64,000 nt of DNA from Dioszegia crocea (GCA_001600615.1 BCKK01000006.1:1319966-1383965), one strand, 5' to 3'; shown: positions 44,764-57,130, numbered from the stretch's first letter. Notes: generated by a model from the sequence alone, not told the origin. Translations and numbers: made by a program.

Positions 44764-45472
44764 AATTGTGAGGTGAAGGATTTGGACGTCGGGTTTAGGG
44801 TGGGTGGGAAATCTGATGACGATGGAGAAGTGCAAGACCTGCTTGATTGGAGACGTTGCCCTCTTATCAGACTTGTATGGTCGACGGTAGTCTGTCGACT
44901 AGGGTTGACTGGACTCTCCGGCCGCCGCTCTTCATCCTGATATGAAGAGTGTTGCGAGTAGTCGACGTCATGCCAGCTGGTCTTACTAAAAGTGCCAAGC
45001 CCGACTTATCGTTATCAGTAAGACACCGGCTGACATCGATCGCGCAACTGGAGCTATGCAGCAGCCATCTGCAAGCAATCGGTCTCCGAGACCCAAGATG
45101 TGAATTTCGCCCGGTGACCCAGGAACGAGGAATGTAGATTCAAGTGACGTGGCAATTAGAGCCGGTAACACCGTCGGAAGATCAACGGGGAATCCGCCGG
45201 ACCTTGGCCGGACCTCATGTCAAACAGACACATGCTCGGGCATCATGTTATATACCTCTCACTACAGTTGACCTCGGTGGTGTTTGCAGTCAGGCTCGGT
45301 CTACAGGAGGCACAGCATGGCATGCTCGGGCTTGGGGTCGGTCGAGCGAGGAGGCGAGGTATAAAGCCTGACTCGGACTGATAGTACTGACCCCACTTCT
45401 CTCACACCCGCCTCATCCACCAATAGCAGCCTTACACATTCACCTCACTCACCACATATATCTCTAGCACAG
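44764..45472. promoter_or_regulatory. Divergent promoter region of the MDR dehydrogenase and the four-TM gene
   Basis: 709 bp between opposed starts. A TATAAAG at 45360-45366 lies about 110 bp before the plus-strand ATG at 45473. It is followed by a pyrimidine/CA-rich leader. No gene in between. Confidence 0.5.
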
Positions 45473-46091
45473 ATGTCATTCCAAACGATCGCAGCTCTCA
45501 AGTTGAAAAGGGAGCATCGATACCTCATCCTCCTCCATTGGCTCAGTCTCCCACTCATCATCGCCATCCTCGGCGTTGGCGCATACCGATCTTGGGGTCT
45601 CGGAGGGACTACCTCCAACCGGATGGATATCGTAGTCATCACAGCTGTATGTCTCTTGGTTGCGATAGATGGTAAAGGCTGACTTGCTAGGGAGCCAAAT
45701 CCCTCGTCTTCCTCGCTTATATCCTCGGTACCTCTCACCTCTCATACATTAAGCACAAGTACAGTGCTCGAGCCGTACTGGTACTCAGCACCATCGATAC
45801 CCTCTTCTGGATCGCTGCACTTGGATTGACGGCGTATGGGATGATACAAATCACGTCGAGCGGTACCAGGGCGATCTTGAACTACGTATTGATTGCGCTG
45901 TTGGCTGTCATGTTGTGAGTTCTTTTTGGCTCAAGTGGATCATAGGGTTGATGACATCCAGTCTTGTCAGTCTTCCAGTGTTGTATCTCGCTTTCAGACA
46001 GGATTGGAATGTGAAGATGGCTCGGCGGGAGCGGGAGGGCTGGGCCTCGGAAGTCGAAATGGTTCAAGACGAGTACAAGCCTCGGAAGTGA
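45473..46091 (+). CDS. Small four-TM membrane protein, MARVEL-like
   Basis: Three exons (45473-45646, 45691-45914, 45962-46091) give 175 aa. Four hydrophobic helices are visible: ILLHWLSLPLIIAILGVGAY, IVVITAGAKSLVFLAYILG, STIDTLFWIAALGLTAYGMI and ILNYVLIALLAVMFLVSLPV. A charged cytosolic tail follows, NVKMARREREGWASEVEM, ending EYKPRK. The size and helix spacing recall fungal MARVEL-type proteins, but the assignment is by topology only. Confidence 0.65.
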
Positions 46092-46441
46092 TGTTTCGGC
46101 TCTTGCGCTCTGTCCATAAGTCGATAGACGAGTCCAAAGACGAGCATAGTACATGAGCCTACTACATAGATCGGTGGCCCGACGCATGCAATGCTGATAT
46201 TTGCCAGACTTGAAGCCATCACAGACTTCTTGGGCTGTCGTCCTCCGAGTTTCGGCCCGGTGCTCCGGCTGCCGCATGAGGTGATCCAGCGAGATCGAGG
46301 AATTCGAGCGTGATATGTTGTCAATCATACCTTTGTATACATCTAGTGTCGTCTTTGTCGGAGCAGCGCCTTATTCGAAGAAGACGTGTCAAGTGTCGAG
46401 AAGCGAAAGAACTCCCCAAACATCAATACACTCAGCCTAAA
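46092..46441. other. Intergenic, no gene seen
   Basis: 350 bp between two plus-strand genes; no repeat, RNA gene or promoter motif that I can support. Confidence 0.4.
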
Positions 46442-48043
46442 ATGACCGCCCACACCTACTCCACCCTAGTATTGGGGTTTGAACTCTCCCCTACCGCCCT
46501 CTCGTCCCTCAAGAAGACCTTCCACACAGTACACTATCATCCCGATGGGAACATCCCTGCCGAGTCATGGAAAGAGGCAGAAGTGTGCTTTTCTAAACCA
46601 CAAGGATTGCCGGATGACCTGAAGTTGAATGATGTGCCGAATTTGAGATTGCTCCAGTTGCTTTCAGGTATGTGAATCTTCCGGCCGAGAGTCGGGGCCA
46701 CTGAGACTCAATGTATCGGAAAGTGACTAGTGCTGACCTTGGTAGCTGGTGCCAACCTTGTCCTGAAGAGCGAATTCTTCAAGCAGCCAAAAGCATGGGA
46801 ACAAATCGATGTCTCGACTGCTTCTGGTAGGTCGTCTGGGATCCCAACCCGCTAGGTATCACCGGCTGATCAGCTCAGGTATTCACGTTTACACTATCCC
46901 GCAGTACATCATTGGGCAAGCTATAAATCGTAAGTCCGCCTGCTTTCGATCCAAATGAGAATACGTCTGACACTTGTCAGTGTACATGAACATCCACCAG
47001 CAACACTGGCTACTGCGAGTAAGTAGACTCGCGTCAGCTCAGATGATACAGACGCTGATAATGACAGAGCCGACAAGAATGGGCCAGCAAGCCAGAGATC
47101 GAGCTCAAGACAGCCCCTGGTACGCCCACAAACTTCATTTCGCTCCGAGGCAAGACTGCTGGATTATTGGTCAGTAAAGATCTCATCATCAAAGCTTTGC
47201 GTCCCTTGCTGATTTTGCTTAGGGGTACGGACATATTGCCCGTGAAGCCGCTAGGTTGTTCCAGGCACATGGCGTCAATGTTATAGCTGCGAATACGCGG
47301 GGTGAGAAGAGTGAAGATTTGGGTGTGAGCTATAACCCCGGATCCGCGTTTGGCTTTGTGCCCAAAAGTGTGTTGGTGCAGTACTGATACAATCAGTTCA
47401 TCGTACCCGGAACAGGAGACAAGAATGGTCAGTGGAGCGCTTCTGAGACTGGATCGATCTAGGATGTAAGCTGATATCCTTTCCAGGTTCCATACCATCC
47501 GCTTACTACTCCACATCGGACCCCAAATCCTTCAAGGAATTCTTAAGCAAGACAGATATCCTGGTGGCTAGTCTACCAAGTACCCCGCAGACACAGTATC
47601 TGCTCAAAGAAGAACACTTCAGTAAGTCCTTCCTCAGTCAGAGCCGTATCACACTTATAGTCTGCTGATAGTACGCAGAAGCACTAAAGGAGAACGCAAT
47701 CTTCATCAATGTCGGTCGAGGTGATCTCGTTTCTTCAGGTCAGTACTACAATCCCCTTGTCTAACTTGCCGTCCTGCAACTGATACATACAGACGTACTA
47801 CTTTCCGCCCTCAATGCCGACCCCACCCATATCCTCGGTGTAGGAATCGACGTCACCGACCCGGAACCCCTCCCTGCCAAACACCCCCTCTTTACCCATC
47901 CTCGAGCGCTTATCACGCCCCACACCTCTGGAGACTTTGCGGGATATACCGATGCTGCTACAGAGCTGCTCGTGGCGAATGTGGAGCAGGTCAGGAAGGG
48001 AGGAGGGGCGTTCAACAAGGTTGATCCGGATAAGGGGTACTAG
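46442..48043 (+). CDS. D-isomer-specific 2-hydroxyacid dehydrogenase
   Basis: Ten exons (46442-46667, 46746-46826, 46879-46929, 46981-47018, 47068-47169, 47223-47324, 47397-47427, 47487-47621, 47679-47738, 47793-48043) give 358 aa. The NAD-binding loop is GLLGYGHIAREAARLFQAHG (about 164-183). Catalytic residues are in the family order: Arg in INVGRGDLV, Glu in DVTDPEPLP and His in ITPHTSGDFAG. LLQLLSAGANLV and TASGIHVYTIPQYIIGQAI are typical substrate-domain motifs. The enzyme reduces a 2-oxoacid such as glyoxylate, hydroxypyruvate or pyruvate to the D-hydroxyacid in the cytosol; the exact substrate is not set by what I can see. Confidence 0.87.
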
Positions 48044-48293
48044 GTCAAACGAGGGATAGCAGTGCGATCGGAGAGGAAGACGAAGGCAAGATACACCCTG
48101 GAATAAGCAGGTTCGTCGAGAAATGGCAATTCTGGGTATATCTTAGATCTTGTAGAGGATATAAACATGCATGTTGTGTCTTTTGCTCTTGCGGATCCGA
48201 GTTGATCGTTCCCGCAAGCATGATGTTTTGTCCCGCTTGACTTCTTCTGGCGCCCCGCCTGCCTTCTTCCTGACCAGCGTATTGACTATGAGC

Positions 48294-49683
48294 CTACGAG
48301 CTGGGCGCCAAACCCTTCGGAGCGGGCAAGGTGGGCTCGCCGTTCGCCGTCTGAGGGAGTTAGCTATACAGCGGCTTACAGCGGATCGATTAGCTTACGA
48401 CATAGCACGCGTGCAGACCACCATCCACCAAGAAGTCCGTACCGTTGATGTAGCTCGAGTCATCCGACGCAACTAGGCAGATCAGCTAACTTGCTCCTCT
48501 TCAGACGGATGGAGCGAAAGGAACTGACGGAAGACAACAGCCTTGGCCTGCTCAACCGCCTCGCCGAATCGGCCCATGGGGTTGTGGACAAGCCGTCTGT
48601 TGAGCAGCTCGGGGGTACTGAGGAAGTCCATAAGGAGAGGAGTCTTGATGGGGCCACTGTAAGGTCAGCTAGGCCTTGCAGAAGGTATTCTCGACCATAT
48701 CAGCTGAACTTGAACATACGGGCACAAAGCGTTGAATCTGATACCTTCCCGAGCGTGAACCATTGCCAATTCTCGTGTCATCGCTAGGACAGCACCCTTA
48801 GAAGCGGTGTCTATATCAGTCAGCTTGGATTCTCGACTATGTTTTGAAGATGGAAGCTCACATGCAAGCTGGGGAGTCGCGGCGCCCATAATGGCCACGA
48901 AAGAAGCAACGTTAATGATGGATCCGCCGGCGGTCAAGCCCTTGTCAGCATCTGTGGGGTTCTGGAGTATTAGCTATGGGTCTGAAAACAATGTAGACAT
49001 CCCTAGCTGATGACGCTTACCTTGCGCATGGCGAGAACGGCGTGCTTGCACCCGTACCAAACACCCTTGACGTTGATCGCTTGGGTAAGGTCCCAAACCT
49101 TCTCCTCGGTGTTGATTGCGTCGTCATCTCTGCGTATGGTAAGCTCGTGATAGACTGCCGAGGCTTAGTGTCAGGCAGCTTACGCAGAGTGCATGATACC
49201 AGCATTGTTAAACTAAGTCCCGTCAGCAAATCGCGCTCGGCACCAAAAGAAGCAAAGGGAGCGACTCACCAAAACGTCCAAGCGGCCCCACTTTTCGACC
49301 GCACGCTCGACCATAGCCTTCACATCGGCCTCTTTGCTGACATCACACTTGACGCTGTCAACCTCGGCATCGGGGAATTGCTGTCTGACGATATCGGCAG
49401 CCTTTTGCACAGACTCCTCGTTGATATCGGACAAAAGCACCCGAGCGCCCTCAGCGGCGAATTGTAGACCGGTTTCGAGACCGATACCACTGACATCGTT
49501 AGCTAGTGTTATTTTCTGCGGATAGAAGAGACCGCCTCATCGGCTGGAAGAGAGTGGAGGATAGGGGGAATGAAACATACCCTCCACCACCGGTGATGAT
49601 GCAGACCTGCGAGTCAGCTGTTGGCCCTATAGGACGAAATATGTTTGGCTCACTTTGTTGGCAAGACGAAGACGACCAGGCAT
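48294..49683 (-). CDS. Classical short-chain dehydrogenase/reductase, 287 aa
   Basis: Ten exons (49683-49654, 49606-49581, 49489-49270, 49212-49184, 49129-49021, 48961-48862, 48810-48720, 48656-48529, 48472-48399, 48350-48294) join in frame. The motif CIITGGGGIGLETGLQFA is at about 12-29. Asp in LLSDIN favours NAD(H). NNAGIMHS follows, then a Ser in INVASFVAIMG, and the pair Tyr172-xxx-Lys176 (YTASK), then NALCPGPIKTPLL and FLVDGGLHACY. It resembles fungal and bacterial glucose/3-oxoacyl-type dehydrogenases; substrate unknown. The C-terminal tail, TANGEPTLPAPKGLAPSS, is a separate exon. A TTATATA on its own strand at about 49715-49725 is close upstream. Confidence 0.85.
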
Positions 49684-50596
49684 GATGCTAGGAATTGCTG
49701 TTGAAGCTGTCGTGTATATAACAAGAGTGAATGGAAGAATGTATGTATCAAGAATCAAATCGAATCTTGTCGAAGTTTGTCGCGTTCCTTATCTTCTGAC
49801 TCAGATCTGGATTACGGCCGAAATTATGGGGCCCCGCAAATTATAGGTCACGTGAGGCCTGGCCCTCGAGATGGATTCTGATATTGGGCGTATGCGTAGT
49901 CGCAGGGAGGATGGGCAAGTCATGTCCGAGTTGACGAGAGGTGACAGGAAGCCACTGGATGAAGCGAATGACCCAGACAGTCTTGATCGTGATTGAGGCC
50001 CGAGGCAGGCATCGACTCTGTGCAAGATTTACTGCGGCCCTTTGCGAGTGGGTCCGTCCTGCCCCTCTCCGTTGAACTCGACTCGATGGCTCTGTGACCA
50101 GCTGCTTGTAGCTCCCTGTGTACACCGACCTCAGCGACATTCCCAGTACATCATCTCGGCGGCGAAAAATTGTGGCAAAGAGTGACACGAGTTGTCTTTT
50201 CGCCACTCGTGGATTCGCCACCCAGTATTTACGCGCCAAGAGTCAAAGTGACGTCATGTCTCTTCGATGCCGGCGGTAACGACAGTCCTCTTCTATTTCG
50301 AGCCTCTCGAGACATGTCGACTGTACGATGTCGAGTGCTGGACGAGATTTTGACGATATCGCTAGCTTGCGGTAACGCAACTTGGGCCTTGGGTGAGTCG
50401 CCATAAGGAACACACGTCGTCGATCGTAAGGTACGAATCCAGCAAAAGGAGTGTACCGTGCCGATCGATCTTGAACTTTACAGCTGAGGATCAGCGAAGT
50501 TTCAGCCTGAGATCGAGGCATGTATATAAGCCGAAGAAAGGGAGGACTGCATCGTACCTGTTCTCATTTCTCCCTACTCATTGTGAAGACTGACCC
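49684..50596. promoter_or_regulatory. Divergent promoter region between the SDR and the MFS exporter
   Basis: 913 bp. TATATAAG at 50523-50530 lies 70 bp before the exporter ATG at 50597. The middle has several intron-like or short open stretches but no gene I can support. Confidence 0.5.
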
Positions 50597-52957
50597 ATGT
50601 TGTCTGCCACAGTACGAGACTCGGTACGTGTAGATATGCTCGTGTCTCGTAAAGGTTGCTCGCTGACCTTGCATAGTTCTTTGGACAAGTCGTTCGCTTA
50701 GCTTCAGGTGGCAAGATATTCAAATACGCCGAAGAGCAGCCCGATTTCCAGATCCCTGACAAGTATCAAAAGGGATACTCGGAGAAGAAGGAGAAGGAGA
50801 AGAAGGAGAAGCGTAATGCGCGAGATGACCCAGATGCGCATGGACTGAGCGACGCTTCGAGGAATGTCCGACGGGCGCGATTGCAGAACAGTGAATCGAG
50901 GGATAGCGAGGATACCGTTACGGGGAGTGGAGAACGGTCAGGGGATGACGAAGGGCAGGATGAGCCTCAGTCTGAGGAGGAGCGTGAGAAGAAGGAGGCG
51001 ATCATTGTGGATTGGTATGGGGATGATGATCCCGAGAACCCTCTGAACTGGTTAGTCAGCTGTTCCCTTGTCAAGTCATTAGCTGACACCTCAGGCCACT
51101 TCACAAGAAGTGCTACGTCACAGCTATGATCATGCTCATGACATCCTCGGTCTACATGGGCTCCTCCATCTGGACACCCGGAATCATGGACGGTATGCAG
51201 TACTTCGGCCTGGGACAAGTCACGGTGACTCTCGGTCTGTCTCTCTTCGTCGCAGGCTACGGTATCGGTATGTCTCTCATGTACTGTGTAATCTCAGATG
51301 GAAAGAGCTGACATCTCAGGCCCTCTCTTCCTTTCGCCCATCACAGAGATCCCCCAGATCGGCCGGACGACGCCCTACATCATCACCCTGTTCATCTTCA
51401 CCGTCCTTCAAGTCCCCACGGCGCTTGTAACAAACTTCGCAGGTTTCGCAATCTTGCGATTCTTGGCAGGTTTCGTCGGCTCGCCCCCTTTGGCAACTGG
51501 CGGTAAGTCATATATCTTACCTCTCACTTGACATTTGCTGATTTTTACAGGCGCGAGTATTCAGGACATGTACACACCTCACAAAGTACCCTACGCAATG
51601 GGTCTTTGGGGTCTATCCGCCGCGTCTGCCCCTGCCCTCGCGCCCATCTTGTCCTCATTCGCCGTTGAGGTCAAAGGCTGGCGATGGGCATTCTATGAGA
51701 TGTTGTGGTTGTCAGGTGGAACACTTGCCATTCTCATCTTCCTTTTGCCCGAGGTCAGTCTCTAGAGCAAACATCTAGATCAATGCTGACCGTCAGACTT
51801 CTGCCCCAACGATCTTGTATCGCCGCGCAGCCCGACTTCGGAAACTCACGGGGAACGACAAGATCCACTCTCAAGCTGAGCTCGATTCGAAGCATGAGTC
51901 CGTCGGCGCGATCGCCAAAACTGCTCTGCTCCGTCCATTCACCATGACTTTTGTCGAGCCTATCGTACTCGCCATCAACCTATACATTGGTCTGATCTAC
52001 GGTAGGTTATATCTTACCTGTATCACTCAACTTGATACAGTAGCTGATGGTTGTAGCAATTCTATACTCCTACTTCGAGTCGTTCCCTCTCGTCTACGGA
52101 CCGACAGGTTACGGCTTCTCCCTCGGCGTGTCCACTCTGCCCTTCTTGGCTCTGCTTGTCGGTGCTCTGATCAGTTACGCCGTCTACGCTTTATGGAACA
52201 AGTGAGTCAACCCATCTTTAACAATCCGACTCGTGCTGATTCATCTAGGCTATACTTCGAACCACTCTTCTTCAAGATGGAAGGCAAGGTCAAGCCCGAG
52301 TCTCGATTGCCTATGGCCATGGTGGGCGCATTCTGTTTCCCTGTAAGTCTATCATATCCCCTCCGGACTTCGCTGACTTTGCAGATCTGCCTATTCTGGT
52401 TCGGCTGGACGGCGAATCGTACACACTGGATCTCGCCTGTGATCGCCTCGGGCTTCTTCGGTTTGGGTACGACTTGGATGTTCATGCAAGTCACCTTGTA
52501 TAACAAGATTAGGAAGGGGCATGAGCTGATGGCTATTAGGCCCTTCTTGACATACCTACCCCACGCATACCCTCAATCCGCAGCTAGCGTTCTCGCCTCA
52601 AACGACTTTGTCCGATCGGCATTCGGTAAGCTCATCATTCTGCACCAGGTCAGGAGGCCCAAGCTTACATCTAAGGTGCCGGTATGCCCCTCGCTGCTGT
52701 TCCACTCTTCCACAACATCGGCATCAACTGGGGAAACACCCTCTTGGGTTGTCTCACCGTGCTCTTTATCCCTATCCCGTGAGTGACCTGCTCCGACAAT
52801 ATACTCTGAATCTTGGGATATGTGCTGATTTGCCAGCTTCGTCCTTTACAAGTACGGCCCTTGGTTGCGATCTAAGAGTCCCAATGCTCTGCAGGACAAG
52901 CAGATCGAGGAGTCTGATCCCGACCCAGCGGCTGTCAGGAACTCGAATGACGACTAA
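50597..52957 (+). CDS. MFS drug/polyamine-type exporter (DHA1 family)
   Basis: Twelve exons (50597-50623, 50677-51050, 51095-51267, 51320-51502, 51551-51753, 51797-52001, 52057-52201, 52249-52342, 52385-52497, 52540-52625, 52676-52778, 52837-52957) give 608 aa. A hydrophilic, charged N-terminus of about 130 residues (EKKEKEKKEKRNARDDPD; DEPQSEEEREKKEA) ends at DDDPENPLNWPLHKK, the usual DHA1 entry motif. Later motifs: FGLGQVTVTLGLSLFVAGYG, then GPLFLSPITEIPQIGRTTPY, RFLAGFVGSPPLATGGASIQ, then APALAPILSSFAVEVKGWRW, and SAASVLASNDFVRSAFGAGM near helix 11. Relatives export drugs, caffeine, polyamines or fluconazole-type compounds across the plasma membrane; the substrate here is unknown. Confidence 0.86.
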
Positions 52958-53319
52958 ATTCCGATCATTCCCCTCCCCCGCTCCAACAATGCTCGTGCCT
53001 CCATCATGATCTCAATTACCACCTAATCGCTTTATAATCTAGTCTCTTGCTATCCATCTACCGCTGTATCTCTAGTACATAGACATGTCGTGTATCTCAC
53101 ATGTATCGACAGTGGTCGCATCGAGGAGTGGTGCGATACAAGCAGTGCTCGGACGCACTCTGACGCACGTCCCTCTTCCACGCCTCGCTGTGCTGCACAT
53201 TCGGAGCCCTCGGTCGATCCAAGCTTCCCACAGCATGCTGACAGGACTTCTGGGTCGTCTTGTGCCTTTCCGTACTCAGCATTGCACTTCATCCTTCTCG
53301 TATACCCGTCATCACTAAA
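52958..53319. other. Intergenic, no gene seen
   Basis: 362 bp between two plus-strand genes. No RNA gene, repeat or clear promoter motif. Confidence 0.4.
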
Positions 53320-54070
53320 ATGACGACCCACTTCGACGTCAAAGGCGTGCTTCACACTCTCCAACCGGGTTTTTACACCGGGGATATCACAATCCTAAGC
53401 GACTGTAAGCGCGGATGGCGAGTCAAGAAGTCTGTGCTGGCGGCAGCAAGGTGAGTCGTGATTTCATTCAGCTTGAGGCCTCGAGACCTGGCTCGCCGCT
53501 CCCTTCTGGAAGTTCTGACAAAGATGCAGCTCGGTATTCAAGGACTTGATCAGCGGTCCTGGCTCCCAAGGAAATGAACTACGCATATCCGACGAGACGT
53601 CCGAAGATATCGCCACATTCATGGATGCCATCTGCAACAAAGAGCCCAAATCGGGGATGACAGTTGCCAAAAGTCGACAAGCCATCGAATTACTCGACAA
53701 ATTCGATTGTATCGAGGCAGCGAAGAGCGTCCTGCATCGCACAACAGAGGACATAGCGGCCGACGATCTCTTCGATGCTTTCGCGCTCGCATCTCGCCTA
53801 GGCGACGTCTACATTGCCTGCCGAATACTCGCTCAAGGGTACAAATGGCACGTTAGACGGCTGTCCGTGCACGCGCAGAAGTCCAAGCCCCTCTTGACTA
53901 ATCTCGACGACGCATGTTGGTCCCCCAAGAACGCGGATATGATCCAGGCCCGCTGGGTGTGGGCACTGTCACTTGCTTCGCCCCAGATTTCCAGCCGCAA
54001 TAGCTATCTCACCGACAAGAAGCATTGGCGCGGTATCGTTGCAGAATTCATGTTATACTTGTCTCTTTAG
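53320..54070 (+). CDS. BTB/POZ-like domain protein
   Basis: Two exons (53320-53450, 53530-54070) give 223 aa. GDITILSDCKRGWRVKKSVL then AAASSVFKDLISGPG is the BTB beginning: a strand, then a residue block that replaces the usual HKxxL, then an S-x-VF-K helix. It continues EDIATFMDAICNKE, IELLDKFDCIEAAKSVL and LFDAFALASRLGDVYIACRI. BTB domains dimerise and often bring substrates to Cullin-3 ligases. No second domain is recognised. The 79-nt intron is longer than most in the window. The assignment is by motif only, so confidence is moderate. Confidence 0.68.
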
Positions 54071-54563
54071 CGGTGAGTCTTTCTATGGGAGACCTACACA
54101 GTTGAATCCCAATACTGAGCTCCCAGGAACTCGCGATGTACCATAAACACGCCCTCCCCAATGAGATTCCCCGCAATCGATTTCCACCGGCCTAGCCACC
54201 GCCACAAACGAGAGCTCCATCTCGCGACACCCAAATCACCCACCAAACCACGATCCGTTAATCTTTCCAGCCTTAGCTTGAGAGTCACTACTCTGATGAA
54301 TCGCTATGATCTTCGAGGACCCTACGCTTGGTGCTTGCTTTATAATCCTGATCCATAACTGGAAGCCTGCGGCGGGCCTCTGCGAGTGTCACATTCCGAA
54401 GTCTGAAACACCACGCACGGGTCTGCCTTAGGTGTGATGTGGCATTCCCATCTCTGATACCAGCCACGTCTCTCCACCACTTGCTCACCACTTACACCCG
54501 ACCATACCTATACCTCCCTCATACACCCATAGATAACTAGATACACCCACCCTATCACCCAAA
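54071..54563. other. Intergenic, no gene seen
   Basis: 493 bp between the BTB gene and SWP1. The last 100 bp are CA/pyrimidine-rich leader (CACCCACCCTATCACCC). Nothing else recognised. Confidence 0.4.
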
Positions 54564-55657
54564 ATGCGAATAACAGCCGCCCTAGCCTTCCTATCCCTCG
54601 CTCTCGCAAGAGAATCCCCATCAGCCGCTCTTGGGATAAAACAGGGCAAACTATCGCTCTCATCTCCGGATGGCCTTAGCGATGCGTCTTATACGTATGT
54701 CACTGTTGTCTTTTGATCGTCGTTGCCAACGTAGGTCTGATATATTACAGGCTAGATCCTCTGCAATCCCTTCCACCTCTCCACCTAGCTGAACAAACGA
54801 CACTTAAGCTGTCATTCACCGTCGTGGACAGCTCGACGGGTCAGGGTGTATTGCCTGACCAGGCGCATCTGTTATTTGAGGATCATGCAGAGTTGAGCGG
54901 AGAGAGGGATGTGACGTTTGCCGTGGGAGTGAAGACAAATGGTCGAGCGACATTCACACTTGTACGTCTTTCGTCATTTCGAAACCTGTAATTCCGCATC
55001 TGACCTTCTCCCAGAATACTGCCAAATTACCTACAGCCCTCGTACACTCACGCGGATCCTCCAACCTAACCCTATTCCTCTCTACCCTATCTGGCAATCT
55101 CAAACCCCTTTCTTACCCCCTTACATCCCTCACCCTTTCCCCTACTCTGCTCAGACCTCTTACTCGGGCTCGCCACGATCTCCCACCTCGGACAGGCGAG
55201 CCGGCGTTCAAGGCGCAAGAGGAGTTGGCACATACCTTTAAGCCGGAAGAGAAGGGTGTTGGGATTGTGATCAGTCTGGTTGGGTTGGCGATTACTTTGA
55301 CACCTTGGATTGTGTTGATTGGGATCGTAAGTTGACTTCCTTTTCAAATACAGCTATACTCTGCCCACTCCACATCATGAGTAATACTTCATCCGCTTGA
55401 TCTATTGATGATCAGAGCCACCAGCTGATATGTAGATCTCCAACATTCGTCATTCCTTTAACTCCTCAGCCCTATCCCCCATGTCATCCTTCTTCCTCCT
55501 CACCCTCCAAGCTCTCGAGCTGCTCATTGCAGTCTACTGGGTCGGGTTGAAGCTATACCAGCTTTTACCCATCTTCTTGGGACTCGCAGGTATCAGTGCG
55601 TACGTCGGTAAAGTCGCTTTGGCAGGTGTGCAGGAGAAGCGGTTGAAGGGTCAATAG
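54564..55657 (+). CDS. SWP1: Oligosaccharyltransferase subunit Swp1/ribophorin II
   Basis: Four exons (54564-54694, 54751-54961, 55015-55326, 55436-55657) give 291 aa. A signal peptide, MRITAALAFLSLALA, is followed by a lumenal beta-rich domain (TLDPLQSLPPLHLAEQTTLK, LSFTVVDSSTGQGVLPDQAH, LLFEDHAELSGERDVTFAV). EEKGVGIVISLVGLAITLTP begins the first of three C-terminal membrane helices, followed by MSSFFLLTLQALELLIAVYW and LLPIFLGLAGISAYVG. The tail GVQEKRLKGQ is basic. This is the Swp1/ribophorin II layout in the ER N-glycosylation complex. The third intron (109 nt) is long for this genome. Confidence 0.85.
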
Positions 55658-55946
55658 ATGGGAAGACGAGCAATAGAGGAAATGGATCAGGTTTTGCTTT
55701 GTGCGCGTTTGGGCGGATTGGGTAACTGTAATGCTCTATGGCAGAGCCGACTGCGGTAGGACTGGACAAGCAGGGATCGGGAGAGAAAGGAGAGTTGTGG
55801 CGAAATCCGATTTGCGCCTGGATATACTGATATACCCCTTTGTCTCGCTCCGTTGTCCGCACAATTCCGTCGCCCCGTATCACTCTCCCTAAATTTCATG
55901 TTCTAGCTGATTTTCGATACAACTCACATTTAGTCAAAGTAGAAGT
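55658..55946. other. Intergenic, start of the F-box array
   Basis: 289 bp. GAGAAAGGAGAGTTGTGG at about 55787-55804 looks like a decayed version of the promoter block seen before each intact F-box-like copy. It lies about 160 bp before the ATG of the degraded copy. Confidence 0.4.
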
Positions 55947-57039
55947 ATGTCGACCTCTCCCTCTCCTCATTCGACCGCAGCTCTTTAAGCTGTCCCTCGC
56001 CGTAAAATTGACGATCGCCTACCTTATCTCCCGACCGAGATTTACACCCACGTCTTGAGCTATCTTGCCCGATACGACATCGCGATATGCAGTCGCGCAT
56101 CCCGGTCACTCCACTCCCTCGTCATCCCTCTTCTATACGCCAGACTCGAAATCAACATCCTACACCAGCTATCCAGTGCGAAGGATACGACACCTCCTAC
56201 CCAACGTACGAAGGAGTCTCAAAAGGCCAATGCTGCGCCAAACAGTCTTACAAATCTAGGACTTCCCAACCCGTACAAAGTTTACAACCCACCTTACGAT
56301 AGGTTCGCATACCCGTAACCTCTGTTTCGACCGACATCTTCCCCTCCTCCCAAACCTCATCACTCTACGTATCATCGGCATGAATTTGATATTTGCACGG
56401 CGCACCACATGAGCACGGACGACGAACGACTCGACTCCCACAACACCCTCTTGCCCCTTCTCGCCCATCTCCATCCTCGTCGGATCATACTCCCGTGGAC
56501 CCACGCTGGGATACATCAACCTCCCATCGGACTCTCTTCGCCTGAATCCCCTTCCCATCTCGGTCAATTGAAGAAATCGTCATTCTTGTTTCGCCGGGCG
56601 CTTTCCTCGATCGACGCGGCTGCTCTGGTACCGGAACGAGAGCCAGCTATCACTTCTTCGACGAAGGGATTCCGAGCTCGGTCAAGCGCCTTATACTGGT
56701 CTTGCAAGTTGAGCCGAAGGGGACAAAGGGGTGGGCGGGATATGCCATTGATGGATATATGCGAAAGGGGCATAGTGAGGTATTGAGTAAAGAGATGATT
56801 GCTCGACGGTGGATGGATGTACGGGCCGGCGCTTGTGAGGGCAGGGCGGAGATGATGGTCATTGTAGGTCTGGCGACTGTGGATCTGGGACAAGGGGATA
56901 GGTCGGCTGTAGTGAGGGCGAAATTAGGAGGTTGGTCAGGGGACGATTGGGGATGTTGGGGTGGGATGAGGCGGAAGCGGAGTTGAGAGCGGAGGGGATT
57001 AGATTCGTGGCTCTGAAAGACTATCAAGGGGAGATGTAG
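55947..57039 (+). pseudogene. Degraded F-box-like paralogue (array copy 0)
   Basis: Recognisable family pieces occur in order but not in one frame. After ATG 55947 (MSTSPSPHSTAAL) an in-frame TAA stops at codon 14. The F-box part LPTEIYTHVLSYLARYD, then SLVIPLLYARLEIN, resumes in the same frame and runs to a stop near 56318. LLPNLITLRIIGM lies in another frame near 56345. LLPLLAHLHPRRIIL is near 56450, and RSIEEIVILVSPG and PSSVKRLILVLQ further on. The end, IRFVALKDYQGEM, matches the family C-terminus near 57000-57039. With several breaks, and no set of introns that removes them, I call it a pseudogene. Confidence 0.72.
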
Positions 57040-57070
57040 GGCGGACTTTTGTGCTCGGACTCAATTGAAG

Positions 57071-57130
57071 GAAAGGGAGGGCTGTGTGTGTCTGTGCGCC
57101 CTGGGCGGAATTAAGGTTTCAAATCTTCAG
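57071..57130 (+). promoter_or_regulatory. F-box array promoter block, copy 1
   Basis: GAAAGGGAGGGCTGTGTGTG followed by ...GGCGGAATTAAGGTTTC and an inferred 5'-UTR intron donor at 57131. The same block recurs at about 58513, 59976, 61411 and 62934, each 130-150 bp before an ATG. Confidence 0.7.

Noticed and set aside
42231..49683. Four oxidoreductase genes and nearby genes as a secondary-metabolite cluster
   Set aside because: No synthase, terpene cyclase, NRPS/PKS or regulator is present and the genes are on mixed strands with housekeeping genes nearby; proximity alone is not enough.
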